Assembly: GCA_021796015.1 (NCBI GenBank)
Contig: JAJYOT010000042.1
Span: forward strand, 1-16,668
Direction: 5' to 3'
Length of the DNA: 16,668 nucleotides
From: a bacterium
GTDB taxonomy: Bacteria > Elusimicrobiota > Elusimicrobia > UBA1565 > UBA9628
A program made the translations under genes and the position numbers. Positions 1 through 7,125 of the stretch are shown one piece after another. Under the pieces are notes generated by a model. The model did no database searches and had not been told where the DNA came from. It saw only the letters and a list, made by a program, of their open reading frames with translations. Within the stretch, counting starts at the first letter, position 1. Each line of letters starts with the position of its first letter.

Positions 1-281
1 CGCAATACACATTCTTAGGACGCTGTTGTTAATCCAGATGAAATATTGATCGACCATCAATTAAAACGTTTTGGCCCTTTTTTTGCGGTTTTTGTAATTA
101 TTTTTTGTCTTCTCTAATTCTAAGGCGTAAATTTTACATTACCCCGAGAGCTTAAACAAAATCCTTAGAGGAAAAAGATTCTTTAGAAATTTTTTGGAAT
201 GCCAGGCTGATTTATGACCTAATCCCTTGACCTCCGTCTTAAAGTTTGCATCCCTTGTTTGGGTTTTGATTTAATAAAGAT
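1..281. other. AT-rich intergenic leader upstream of the cox operon
   Basis: No convincing gene is visible in this stretch. It is AT-rich and has several T-runs, including one at 78-84 that follows a small AAAACGTTTT palindrome at 63-72; this could be a weak terminator of a gene outside the window. A TTGACC hexamer at 227-232 resembles a -35 box, but no good -10 box lies at the proper distance, so I do not call a promoter. The cox operon promoter must lie here or further upstream, since coxB is the first gene of the run. No strong Shine-Dalgarno sequence precedes the coxB ATG at 282. Confidence 0.5.
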
Positions 282-1055
282 ATGAAGCAATATGGATGGG
301 GTTTGCCGTTGGCCGCGTCAAGCTACGCAGGGAGTATCGACTTTGGAATTTATCTGATTCACGCCGTAATGATTTTGATTTTCATCATCTGGGGCGTTTT
401 TTTTACTTACCTCCTTATTAAATACCGAAAGAAAACAGGGGTTGCGGCCCAGCGTGATGAGGCCCACGGGGTTTTCAAAAGTTTGATTCCCGATCTCATA
501 GTGATGGTCTTTGAAATTGTTTTGATTGCGGTTTATGCGATTCCCGTTTGGAGTAAGATTAAAATTGACACTCCTGCTTCCGGCAATGTGAATACAGTCG
601 CTATTGAAGCCCAGCAGTGGTCTTGGAACATTCACTATCCCGGCCCGGATGGAAAATTTGGAAAGACCGAATCTAAATATGTTCATTTCTCTAATCCCAT
701 TGGCCTAGATTATAACGATCCGGCGGCGAAAGACGATATTGTAATTGCGAACGAGCTTCATTTGCCGGTTAACGAGCCGACTGTGATTGAATTAACTTCG
801 ATGGATGTGATTCACAGTCTTTTTATACCGGAGTTTCGCTTAAAACAGGACGCGGTGCCGGGGATGAAAATACCGGTTTGGGTGAAACCCACTAAAATCG
901 GAACTTTTGAAATTTCTTGCGCCCAGTTGTGCGGAATGGCGCACAGTTTCATGCGGGGGAAAGTCGTCGTCCAGAGTCGGGCAGATTATGACGCTTGGCT
1001 CAAAAGCCGTGAACCCCAGTCCGCGCAACCCGTTTCCGCAAGCGAGGCCTTCTAA
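282..1055 (+). CDS. coxB: Cytochrome c oxidase subunit II (CuA subunit)
   Basis: Subunit II accepts electrons from cytochrome c at the binuclear CuA centre and passes them to heme a in subunit I; its catalytic domain faces the periplasm. The 257-residue product has two membrane helices (about 21-47 and 68-90) followed by a cupredoxin domain. The CuA ligands are complete: H178, C213, Q215 (backbone ligand, usually Glu), C217, H221 and M224 in SCAQLCGMAHSFM. The aromatic electron-entry patch is QQWSW at 111-115. The loop between these, with PGPDGKFG and NPIGLD, is longer than in mitochondrial-type subunits. There is no C-terminal cytochrome c domain, so this is aa3-like rather than caa3. D71 at the start of helix 2 may stand in for the Glu that usually sits at the K-channel mouth. 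The TAA overlaps the coxA ATG by one base (TAATG). Confidence 0.95.
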   Translation: MKQYGWGLPLAASSYAGSIDFGIYLIHAVMILIFIIWGVFFTYLLIKYRKKTGVAAQRDEAHGVFKSLIPDLIVMVFEIVLIAVYAIPVWSKIKIDTPASGNVNTVAIEAQQWSWNIHYPGPDGKFGKTESKYVHFSNPIGLDYNDPAAKDDIVIANELHLPVNEPTVIELTSMDVIHSLFIPEFRLKQDAVPGMKIPVWVKPTKIGTFEISCAQLCGMAHSFMRGKVVVQSRADYDAWLKSREPQSAQPVSASEAF

Positions 1056-2779
1056 TGAGTCAAGATTCTCACTCTTCATCAAAACCCTTTTACCGCTATT
1101 TCTTCTCCACCGATCATAAAGTGATTGGCCTTCTCTATACGATTACCGCTCTATTTTTTCTCTTGTGCGGCTTCATGCTGATGCTTGTCATGCGCTGGCA
1201 ACTGGCTTTTCCCGGAAGCCCAATTCCGTTTTTGGGTCATATTCTTTCCCCGGCATTGGCTCCCAACGGCGTTATGACCCCCGATTTTTACAACGCCTTG
1301 GGCGCGATGCACGGAACCATTATGGTCTTTTTGGGGATTGTTCCCTTGGGAGTCGGTGGTTTTGGAAACTATGTTCTTCCTCTTCAGATTGGCGCGGAGG
1401 ACATGGCTTTTCCGCGTCTTAACCTCGCGAGCTATTGGTTTTTTCTGCTCGGCGGTCTTTTGATGCTTTCATCTTTCATCATGCCGGGCGGCGCGGCGCA
1501 ATCGGGCTGGACTTCTTATCCTCCCTTAGCCATTATCAATCCCGGGCAAACGGTTTGGCTGTTCGCAATGGTGATGCTGATTACTTCCTCTCTGTTGGGA
1601 GCCGTGAATTTCTTAGTCACTTCTTTTAATATGCGCGCCTTGGGAATGAAATTGTCTCGCCTTCCGATTTTTGTTTGGGCTCAGATTGTAACGGCGTTTC
1701 TTCTTTTGCTGGCGTTTCCGCCTCTTGAAGCCGCTTCGGTTTTGCAGTTAATGGACCGCATTGCTCATACCAGTTTTTATTTGCCGCAAGGTCTCGTGAT
1801 TTTAGGGATGCGTCACATCGCTTCCGGCGGCGGGCAGCCGCTTTTATGGCAGCATCTTTTCTGGTTCTTGGCCCATCCCGAGGTTTATGTGCTTTTGCTT
1901 CCGGCAATGGGAATTGTTTCCGAAATACTCGCCAATAATACGCGCAAACCCATTCATGGCTATAATGTAATCGTGGGATCAATGATTGCCATTGGAATTC
2001 TGGCCTTCGTCGTCTGGGCCCATCATATGTTTATTAGCGGAATGAGTGCGGTTTTAAGCGATTTTTTCTTGGTCACGACCATGATTATCTCGGTTCCCTC
2101 GGTCGCTATTCTCACCAGCTTTGTCTTTAGCTTAAGAGGGGGTTCCATTCGTTTTACGACGCCAATGCTTTTTGCCCTGGCCTTTCTTCCAATGTTTGGA
2201 ATTGGAGGGCTGACCGGGCTTCCCTTGGGATTAACGGTTACCGACATTTATTTGCATGATACCTATTATATTATCGGCCATTTCCATTACATTGTCGTCC
2301 CTGGTTCTCTTCTGGCCTTGATGGGCGGCGTTTATTACTGGTTTCCCAAATGGTTTGGCCGAAAGATGAATGACACTTTGGGAAAATGGCATTTTTGGAC
2401 TTCCCTTATTTGCATGAACGGGATCTTTTTCCCCATGTTTATTCAGGGCTTGGCCGGCCAAGACCGCCGCTATTATGATCCGATGGCGGCCTTGCACAGC
2501 GTTCCCACTCAACCCCTTCACGTTGTCAGTTCCGTTTTTGCGGGGCTTCTCTTTCTCGCCCAAATTCCTTTTATTTATAACTTTTTTCACAGCATCCGTC
2601 ATGGCGAAAAAACCGACGATAATCCTTGGCAGGCGACGACTCTGGACTGGGCGTGTCCTTCTCCGCCTCCTCATGGCAATTTCACCAAGCCCATCCGCGT
2701 CTATCACGGTCCCTATGAATATTCCCCCGTTGGACACAAGACCGATTGGGTTCCCCAAAATGAGGAGGTTTTAGCATGA
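1055..2779 (+). CDS. coxA: Cytochrome c oxidase subunit I (heme a / heme a3-CuB)
   Basis: This is the catalytic, proton-pumping subunit that reduces O2 to water. The 574-residue product has the usual 12-helix pattern. Low-spin heme a ligands are H86 (MHGT) and H411; H409 binds heme a3 (GHFHY); CuB ligands are H274, H323 and H324, and Y278 in HPEVY is the crosslinked Tyr. E276 in HPEVY places it in the A1 type. The D-channel is intact: D116, N105, N123 and S178/S179. The spacing from HH (323-324) to the HFH motif equals that of Rhodobacter-type enzymes, so positions map without gaps; the K-channel Lys (362 in Rhodobacter numbering) is Ile352 here, and the nearby Thr is Ser349. GAGG at 1044-1047 may serve as ribosome binding site. 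The TGA overlaps the next ATG by four bases. The K-channel loss is the odd point; overall identity is secure. Confidence 0.97.
   Translation: MSQDSHSSSKPFYRYFFSTDHKVIGLLYTITALFFLLCGFMLMLVMRWQLAFPGSPIPFLGHILSPALAPNGVMTPDFYNALGAMHGTIMVFLGIVPLGVGGFGNYVLPLQIGAEDMAFPRLNLASYWFFLLGGLLMLSSFIMPGGAAQSGWTSYPPLAIINPGQTVWLFAMVMLITSSLLGAVNFLVTSFNMRALGMKLSRLPIFVWAQIVTAFLLLLAFPPLEAASVLQLMDRIAHTSFYLPQGLVILGMRHIASGGGQPLLWQHLFWFLAHPEVYVLLLPAMGIVSEILANNTRKPIHGYNVIVGSMIAIGILAFVVWAHHMFISGMSAVLSDFFLVTTMIISVPSVAILTSFVFSLRGGSIRFTTPMLFALAFLPMFGIGGLTGLPLGLTVTDIYLHDTYYIIGHFHYIVVPGSLLALMGGVYYWFPKWFGRKMNDTLGKWHFWTSLICMNGIFFPMFIQGLAGQDRRYYDPMAALHSVPTQPLHVVSSVFAGLLFLAQIPFIYNFFHSIRHGEKTDDNPWQATTLDWACPSPPPHGNFTKPIRVYHGPYEYSPVGHKTDWVPQNEEVLA
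2762..2769 (+). promoter_or_regulatory. Shine-Dalgarno sequence for coxC
   Basis: GAGGAGGT lies inside the last codons of coxA, six bases before the coxC ATG at 2776. It is the strongest ribosome binding site in the operon and confirms that coxC starts at the ATGA overlap. Confidence 0.8.
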
Positions 2780-3369
2780 GTTCGTCGACAGCGACGCTCG
2801 TTCATCAACCCGGAGAATCAACGGGGGTCACCAATGCTAAATTGGGCATCTGGCTTTTTTTGGCTTCCGAGATTATGCTTTTCTCGACCCTTTTTACGAC
2901 TTATATCGTTTTGAGGCTTGGCGCCGCCTCATGGCCTAGGGGTTGGGATGTTTTGAATGTTCCACTGGGGATGCTCAACACTTTTGTTCTGATTACCTCC
3001 AGCGTCACGATGGTCATGGCTTACGCCAAAGCCCATGACCGGGACCTTAAAGGCTTTCAACGTTACATTTCCCTGACGATCTTTCTGGCTTTTGTATTCT
3101 TAATCGTCAAGGGCTTTGAGTGGGACGCTCATTTTCGCCATAATGAGTTTCCATCGACTTCTATTTTTCATGCTGTCTATTTTACCCTGACCGGGCTTCA
3201 TGGCCTTCACGTCATCGGCGGCATTATCGTAAACTCAGGACTCCTTTATCTTTCACGGACGGACTTTGATCATCCGCTTTTTGTGGGCCGCGTTGAAGGG
3301 GCCGGGCTTTATTGGCATTTTGTCGATATTGTTTGGATTTTTTTATTTCCAGCCCTATACCTGTTATAG
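2776..3369 (+). CDS. coxC: Cytochrome c oxidase subunit III
   Basis: Subunit III is a membrane protein of the oxidase core that stabilises subunit I and supports sustained proton uptake through the D-channel. The 197-residue product has about five helices, which is the short bacterial form lacking the first two helices of the seven-helix type. Conserved marks are LFLASEIMLF near residues 27-36 with the family Glu at E32, the GLHGLHVIGG motif in the middle, and YWHFVDIVWIFLFP near the C-terminus. It overlaps coxA by four bases and has an excellent ribosome binding site. The TAG stop is 12 bases before the coxD ATG. Confidence 0.95.
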   Translation: MSSSTATLVHQPGESTGVTNAKLGIWLFLASEIMLFSTLFTTYIVLRLGAASWPRGWDVLNVPLGMLNTFVLITSSVTMVMAYAKAHDRDLKGFQRYISLTIFLAFVFLIVKGFEWDAHFRHNEFPSTSIFHAVYFTLTGLHGLHVIGGIIVNSGLLYLSRTDFDHPLFVGRVEGAGLYWHFVDIVWIFLFPALYLL

Positions 3370-3371
3370 TT

Positions 3372-3376
3372 GGAGG
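3372..3376 (+). promoter_or_regulatory. Shine-Dalgarno sequence that sets the coxD start
   Basis: GGAGG lies five bases before the ATG at 3382. An in-frame TTG at 3370 would extend the protein by four residues but would place the start codon over this ribosome binding site, so ATG 3382 is preferred. Confidence 0.75.
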
Positions 3377-3381
3377 AAGTC

Positions 3382-3735
3382 ATGAGCGCAAATGTCGCCG
3401 CAGTTGCCGAGCATTCTTCTCATGGGCCGAATGTCAGGGCCTATATGACTGTTTTTGGGGCGCTTCTTTTCTTAACCGTCGTGACGGTTCTGGTTTCTTA
3501 TTGGCATTTGCCGATTAAAATGGCGGTTGCGGTGGCCTTGGCTATCGCCACTTTGAAATCTGCCTTAGTGGCGGCCGTTTTCATGCACCTCAAAGGAGAG
3601 CGAATCATCATTTACGGGCTCCTAGGCATTACCGTGTTTTTCGTGCTTTTCCTAATTGCCGGGCCTTCTTTCGATATCGTGAGTGTCGGCGGGCATTCTG
3701 TGCATGCGCCGGTTGCGATGCAGGCGGAAAAATAA
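3382..3735 (+). CDS. coxD: Cytochrome c oxidase subunit IV family protein (COX4_pro type)
   Basis: This is a small accessory subunit of bacterial aa3/caa3-type oxidases, assigned by operon position and the typical three-helix pattern. The 117-residue product has membrane segments at about 20-41, 46-68 and 76-96. The stretch ATLKSALVAAVFMHLKGER at about 56-74 is characteristic of prokaryotic COX4-like proteins, with the conserved Lys in helix 2 and the HLKGE turn after it. The C-terminal tail is short, with two His. The role is probably assembly or stability of the oxidase. The TAA overlaps the next ATG by one base (TAATG). The start was moved to ATG 3382 because of the ribosome binding site at 3372-3376. 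Confidence 0.88.
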   Translation: MSANVAAVAEHSSHGPNVRAYMTVFGALLFLTVVTVLVSYWHLPIKMAVAVALAIATLKSALVAAVFMHLKGERIIIYGLLGITVFFVLFLIAGPSFDIVSVGGHSVHAPVAMQAEK

Positions 3736-3932
3736 TGTCTCTTAAAAAATTTCATTTATTTTTTATCACGACGAGCCTGACCTTGATGCTCTTTGTCGGC
3801 GCTTGGGTTGTTTATCAGTTTCAAATGGGCATGGGAAAAGACTGGATGGGAACAGGATTAATGGCGGTTATGGGTTTTATCGCGGGGCTTTTCTATGCGA
3901 ACTGGTTTAGGGTGAAATATAAAAATTTATGA
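3735..3932 (+). CDS. Small two-helix membrane protein of the cox operon, unknown function
   Basis: The 65-residue product is not a family I can name with certainty. It has two predicted membrane helices (about 7-28 and 37-56) joined by a short Met/Gly-rich loop (QMGMGKDWMG) and ends in a basic tail. The gene overlaps coxD by one base and the next gene by four, so it is clearly part of the operon and very likely translated. Short hydrophobic proteins beginning MSLK.FH are, as I recall, seen beside cox genes in other phyla, but this is memory and not checked. A role as a small oxidase subunit or assembly helper is inferred from position only. Confidence 0.7.
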   Translation: MSLKKFHLFFITTSLTLMLFVGAWVVYQFQMGMGKDWMGTGLMAVMGFIAGLFYANWFRVKYKNL

Positions 3933-4147
3933 ATTTTGTCTTTCCAGTGATGAATCAAATCGCGCGTTCCTCTTTTGCGTGCGCGGTTTGTTTTGGCGCC
4001 AAAAGTTCGCCGGAATTATTGCGCGGCCTCATCATTAGCGGCGTTATTCTTCTGGCTTTTGTTTTTTCGATTTTGGGCGTTTTAATTAAAACCGTCTATG
4101 ATATGGAAAACCGCAAAAATGCGGTTGACGCCTCCCGCCATTCATGA
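3929..4147 (+). CDS. Small CxxC membrane protein of the cox operon, unknown function
   Basis: The 72-residue product has a short N-terminal region containing CAVCFG (C18, C21) followed by one strong membrane helix at about 33-54 and a polar tail (VYDMENRK). A CxxC pair next to a single membrane anchor could bind copper or exchange disulphides, which would suit CuA or CuB assembly, but this is inference from motif and location. The start at ATG 3929 gives an ATGA overlap with the upstream gene; an in-frame ATG at 3950 would shorten it by seven residues and neither has a clear ribosome binding site. The stop overlaps the ctaA ATG by four bases. No SCO- or Cox11/CtaG-type copper chaperone is seen in the window. 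Confidence 0.7.
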   Translation: MNFVFPVMNQIARSSFACAVCFGAKSSPELLRGLIISGVILLAFVFSILGVLIKTVYDMENRKNAVDASRHS

Positions 4148-5013
4148 GTGAAGTTTCTTCCCCGTCGCTTGAGGTTTCTCCGGTTCCGCCGTCCTTTCAT
4201 CTTTTTGCAGTGCTAACGGCCGTTTGCGCTTTTATTTTGGTGTTTGTCGGCGCGATGGTGACTTCGACCGGATCAGCCTTGGCGGTTCCGGATTGGCCGC
4301 TTTCTTTTGGAAAGTTTTTCCCGCCGATGACGGGCGGAGTCTTGTTCGAGCACGGGCACCGGATGATTGCCGGTTCTGTCGCCTTGATGACCTGGGCCTT
4401 GGCTTTATGGGCTTATTTCTCGCGCTTATCCAAACCCGTGAAGCTTTTGAGTTATCTCATCGCTTCTTCTATTTTACTTCAAGCAATTTTAGGAGGGTTG
4501 ACCGTTCTTCTTCTTTTGCCGCCTTCTATCGCCGTCTTTCACGCTCTCTTGGGGCAAACCGTTTTTTGTCTTCTTTTAATTTTAGCCGACGCCTCATCCC
4601 CATCTCTCAAATCTAAAATTGAGCCTTCAAAACCCGGTCTTTGGAAATACGGCGCTGTCGCAGTAACCGCCCTCTACCTTCAACTTCTCTTTGGCGCGGT
4701 TTTAAGACACTCAGGAAAATACGGCTATCTTCATTACACTTGGTCTATTGGGGCGGCCATTTCTTTGATTGTTTTATCCATTGTGGGACTTAAAAGCAAA
4801 ATCAAGAATTTAAAGGCGCTCTCTCTTTTCGCGGGCGTTTTCGTTTTTTTTCAGGTGGCTTTGGGCCTTTTAGCTTATATGCGGCGTGTTTCTCTTGATA
4901 TGCAGCCAGGATATAGCCAAGGCGCTCTTTTAACCTCCATTCACGTGGCTTTAGGGGCGTTACTCTTAGGGTCTTCCGTTTTATGGACTTTTCGCGCTTC
5001 TCAAATACAATGA
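4144..5013 (+). CDS. ctaA: Heme A synthase (CtaA/Cox15 family)
   Basis: This enzyme oxidises the C8 methyl group of heme O to a formyl group, yielding heme A for the oxidase encoded upstream. The 289-residue protein has eight predicted helices in two pseudo-symmetric halves. The signature TSTGSALAVPDWPLSFG (about 40-56) follows helix 1, and EHGHRMIA (69-76) supplies E69 and H72, equivalent to the essential Glu and heme-ligand His of the family. H133 (FHALLGQ), H189 or H197 after helix 5, and H267 (IHVALGAL) are further candidate heme ligands. The cysteine pair found in the first extracytoplasmic loop of Bacillus CtaA is absent, so this is a Cys-less type. The gene sits between the oxidase genes and ctaB, with ATGA overlaps at both ends. 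Confidence 0.93.
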   Translation: MSEVSSPSLEVSPVPPSFHLFAVLTAVCAFILVFVGAMVTSTGSALAVPDWPLSFGKFFPPMTGGVLFEHGHRMIAGSVALMTWALALWAYFSRLSKPVKLLSYLIASSILLQAILGGLTVLLLLPPSIAVFHALLGQTVFCLLLILADASSPSLKSKIEPSKPGLWKYGAVAVTALYLQLLFGAVLRHSGKYGYLHYTWSIGAAISLIVLSIVGLKSKIKNLKALSLFAGVFVFFQVALGLLAYMRRVSLDMQPGYSQGALLTSIHVALGALLLGSSVLWTFRASQIQ

Positions 5014-5849
5014 TCAAAGATTATTTGTCTCTGGCTAAGCCCCGCATTTCTCTTTTAGTCGCTTTAACCGCGGCTTTGGGATATGCCTTGGCCCATGGAG
5101 TTTCCGGTGCGCATTTGTATTGGATGCTCATTGGAGTTACCTTGAGCTCAGCCGCCAGCGCGTGCTTGAACCAATGGATGGAATTTAAGCAAGACGCTCT
5201 CATGGAACGGACAAAAAAGCGTCCCATTCCGCAAGGTCGAGTTACACCGAAAGAAGCTTTTGTTTTCGGAGTCTCTTTGGCTGCTCTCGGCTTTCTGGTT
5301 CTTTTTTTTAAGTCCAATTTTCTCGCCTTATGTTTAACTGAACTGACGGTCGCGGTTTATGTTTTAGTCTATACTCCGCTCAAAATGTCAACGCCGCAAA
5401 CCACTTGGATTGGGGCTTTTGCCGGGGCGATGCCCCCTTTGATTGGCTGGGCCGCGGCGACGGGCCGACTTTCTTTAGAGGCATGGATTTTGTTTGGAAT
5501 TCAATTTTTATGGCAAATTCCGCATTTCCTGGCTCTATTTTGGATGTATCGCGACGATTATGCCCGCGCCGGGTTTAAGGTAATGCCGGCCGTCGATCCC
5601 GAGGGAAAAATTACTTCCGCCCAGATCGCTCTTCATTCCTTTTCCGTTTTACCGGTAGTTCTTTTGCCGGCTTTTTGCGGCATGGCGGGAACGGGATATG
5701 AACTAGGAGCCTTGTGCGTGGGAACCGCTTATATGGGTTTGGGTCTTAAGGCCAGTTGGGGGTTGGAAAGAACGGACACGAAACGCTTGTTTTTCGCGTC
5801 GCTCTTTTATCTTCCTCTTATTTTTGGAATGCTTTGGATAGGAGCGTAA
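5010..5849 (+). CDS. ctaB: Heme O synthase (protoheme IX farnesyltransferase)
   Basis: CtaB transfers a farnesyl group to heme B to make heme O, the substrate of the CtaA encoded just upstream. The 279-residue protein is a UbiA-superfamily prenyltransferase with about nine helices. The first Asp-rich site spans N54 to P72: N54, E58 (in place of the usual Asp), D62, R67, T68, R71 and P72. The second is at 171-189, PHFLALFWMYRDDYARAGF, with D182 and D183. LAKPRISLL at 8-16 is the family N-terminus. The upstream ATG at 4983 would add nine residues, but ATG 5010 gives the ATGA overlap seen throughout this operon and a family-typical start (MIKDYLSLAKPR), so it is preferred. Confidence 0.95.
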   Translation: MIKDYLSLAKPRISLLVALTAALGYALAHGVSGAHLYWMLIGVTLSSAASACLNQWMEFKQDALMERTKKRPIPQGRVTPKEAFVFGVSLAALGFLVLFFKSNFLALCLTELTVAVYVLVYTPLKMSTPQTTWIGAFAGAMPPLIGWAAATGRLSLEAWILFGIQFLWQIPHFLALFWMYRDDYARAGFKVMPAVDPEGKITSAQIALHSFSVLPVVLLPAFCGMAGTGYELGALCVGTAYMGLGLKASWGLERTDTKRLFFASLFYLPLIFGMLWIGA

Positions 5850-5850
5850 C

Positions 5851-6546
5851 ATGATGAAGAAAACTTTGATTGGGTTCGGGCTTTTGATGGGAGTTTTAGC
5901 CGCTTGTCAGACGGTCTCTGAAGATCCGGTGGTCCGAGGAAAAGTTTATTTCCATGCCCTGGGGTGTATGCAGTGCCATCAGATTGGAAATGAAGGTGGA
6001 ACCTGGGGACCGAATTTGACTTTCATCGGGTTTAGGAAAAGCCCTCAGTGGTTGGCCCTTTGGCTTAAGAGCCCGCACTCGTGGAATCAAAAGACCGTCA
6101 TGCCTAATTTTCATTTAACCCAGGATGAATTGACGTCTTTGGTGTCATATTTGTCCTCTCAAAAAGGTCAGGCGTGGACTGACGCCGAAAGGCCTTGGAA
6201 TAAGCCGGGGCTGACCGAGCTTGAACGCGGTCATATACTCTTTAACAAAGCGGGTTGCGTGGCTTGTCACGGGCAAGACGGGCGCGGTGGGTATCCTAAT
6301 AATAATGTCGTCGGCGGTCAGATTCCCGGGCTTACCCAGGTTTCATTGGGATACAGCCGCAAAGAATTGATTCGGAAAATTACTGACGGCGTTCTGCAGC
6401 CCGCTCCGGCTGATCCCAATAAACCCCTTCCGATGATCTTCATGCCGTCTTGGGGAAAGGTATTGTCCCAGTCTGAAATCTCGGATGTCGCGGATTATCT
6501 TTTGTCTTTGGGCCCCAAACCCTCATCTTCCGCGGACAGCTTCTAA
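5851..6546 (+). CDS. Diheme cytochrome c lipoprotein
   Basis: The 231-residue product has a lipoprotein signal with lipobox LAAC (Cys19), so it is probably anchored in a membrane facing the periplasm. Two class I cytochrome c domains follow: CMQCH at 39-43 with distal Met M84 (MPNF), and CVACH at 136-140 with distal Met M198 (MPSW). YFHALGCMQCHQIG and LFNKAGCVACHGQDG are typical of tandem c domains. CoxB lacks a fused cytochrome domain, so this protein is the most likely local electron donor to the oxidase; that is inferred from position. GGAG at 5841-5844 precedes ATG 5851; the second ATG at 5854 is also possible and would remove one Met. It is the last gene of the operon, only one base after ctaB. 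Confidence 0.92.
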   Translation: MMKKTLIGFGLLMGVLAACQTVSEDPVVRGKVYFHALGCMQCHQIGNEGGTWGPNLTFIGFRKSPQWLALWLKSPHSWNQKTVMPNFHLTQDELTSLVSYLSSQKGQAWTDAERPWNKPGLTELERGHILFNKAGCVACHGQDGRGGYPNNNVVGGQIPGLTQVSLGYSRKELIRKITDGVLQPAPADPNKPLPMIFMPSWGKVLSQSEISDVADYLLSLGPKPSSSADSF

Positions 6547-6558
6547 TTTCGCCGGCGC

Positions 6559-7008
6559 TTATCCGCCCCAGCCGACTTTCACGACGCCCATTCCGTAGTC
6601 AAAGACGAGACGTCCGCCAAGGTAAGCGGTCGATAAAAGAAGCCCCAAGGCCGCGGCCCAGAAAATAATTTGCAGGATTTTGTCTTGTTTCCTAAAGACT
6701 CGCCACAAGGACAAGAGACTGAAAATTCCGACCGTCCAAAAAGCGTGCGCTTTATGATCCGCCAATACTTCCCAGGCCGGAGGGACATGCGGGGCTTTGT
6801 CCTCGGCTAAAAGCCCAAGACTCATCGCCGCCCAGGCGGCGAGAGTTCCTAACCATAAAAGCCAGGAAACGACGGCATCGATCCATTCAAACGGCTTCTT
6901 TTTTCTTAAAAATCCGGCCACAAGCGACAAGATAAAACCCAAGGATAAAAGCGCAATAGGGAAATGAACGGCGACGGGGTGAAAAAGATAAACGGGAGGA
7001 ATTTTCAT
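6559..7008 (-). CDS. DUF2231-type four-helix membrane protein
   Basis: The 149-residue product has four membrane helices and starts with FHPVAVHFPIAL (H10, H15), the hallmark of DUF2231 membrane proteins; DHKAHAFW (H85, H88) and GGRLVFDYGMGV near the C-terminus also fit. The paired His residues could coordinate heme or metal, and such proteins often sit near cytochromes or copper genes; no reaction is established for the family. An in-frame TTG at 7026 would add six residues, but ATG 7008 begins the conserved part and is preferred. Neither start has a good ribosome binding site. It converges on the cytochrome c gene with 12 bases between the stops, so it is not part of the cox operon. Confidence 0.8.
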   Translation of the reverse strand: MKIPPVYLFHPVAVHFPIALLSLGFILSLVAGFLRKKKPFEWIDAVVSWLLWLGTLAAWAAMSLGLLAEDKAPHVPPAWEVLADHKAHAFWTVGIFSLLSLWRVFRKQDKILQIIFWAAALGLLLSTAYLGGRLVFDYGMGVVKVGWGG

Positions 7009-7032
7009 GTCGGAAAAGGAAAGCAAAAGAAA

Positions 7033-7125
7033 GAACGGAGAGTAAAAGAAAGCAACGGGAAACGGCTTGTTGTCGTTTCTTGCCGTAGCTTTCCGTTCTC
7101 TCCGTTACTCTCCGTGACTTTCCGT
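7033..7125. repeat. Imperfect palindrome with phased TCCGT repeats
   Basis: The DNA between the two - strand genes forms a large imperfect inverted repeat. The outer arms at 7035-7045 and 7105-7115 pair perfectly over 11 bases (ACGGAGAGTAA), the inner arms at 7062-7066 and 7082-7086 pair as ACGGC/GCCGT, and the intervening parts are similar with small gaps. The loop is 7067-7081. The right arm is also a run of TCCGT units starting at 7092, 7101, 7111 and 7121, a near 10-base period, reaching the stop codon of the upstream gene. It may be a mobile palindromic element, a transcription terminator or a messenger-stabilising hairpin. Confidence 0.6.

Noticed and set aside
196..209. Possible sigma54 -24/-12 promoter before coxB
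   Set aside because: A GG is present, but the required GC at the fixed spacing is not (TG instead).
227..256. TTGACC as a -35 box before coxB
   Set aside because: No acceptable -10 hexamer lies 16-18 bases downstream.
1626..1982. 118-codon reading frame on the - strand within coxA
   Set aside because: It lies wholly inside a conserved essential gene in the opposite strand and its translation resembles no protein; it is a shadow frame.
4983..5009. Longer start for heme O synthase at ATG 4983
   Set aside because: It would overlap ctaA by 31 bases and add residues not typical of the family; ATG 5010 gives the ATGA overlap used throughout the operon.
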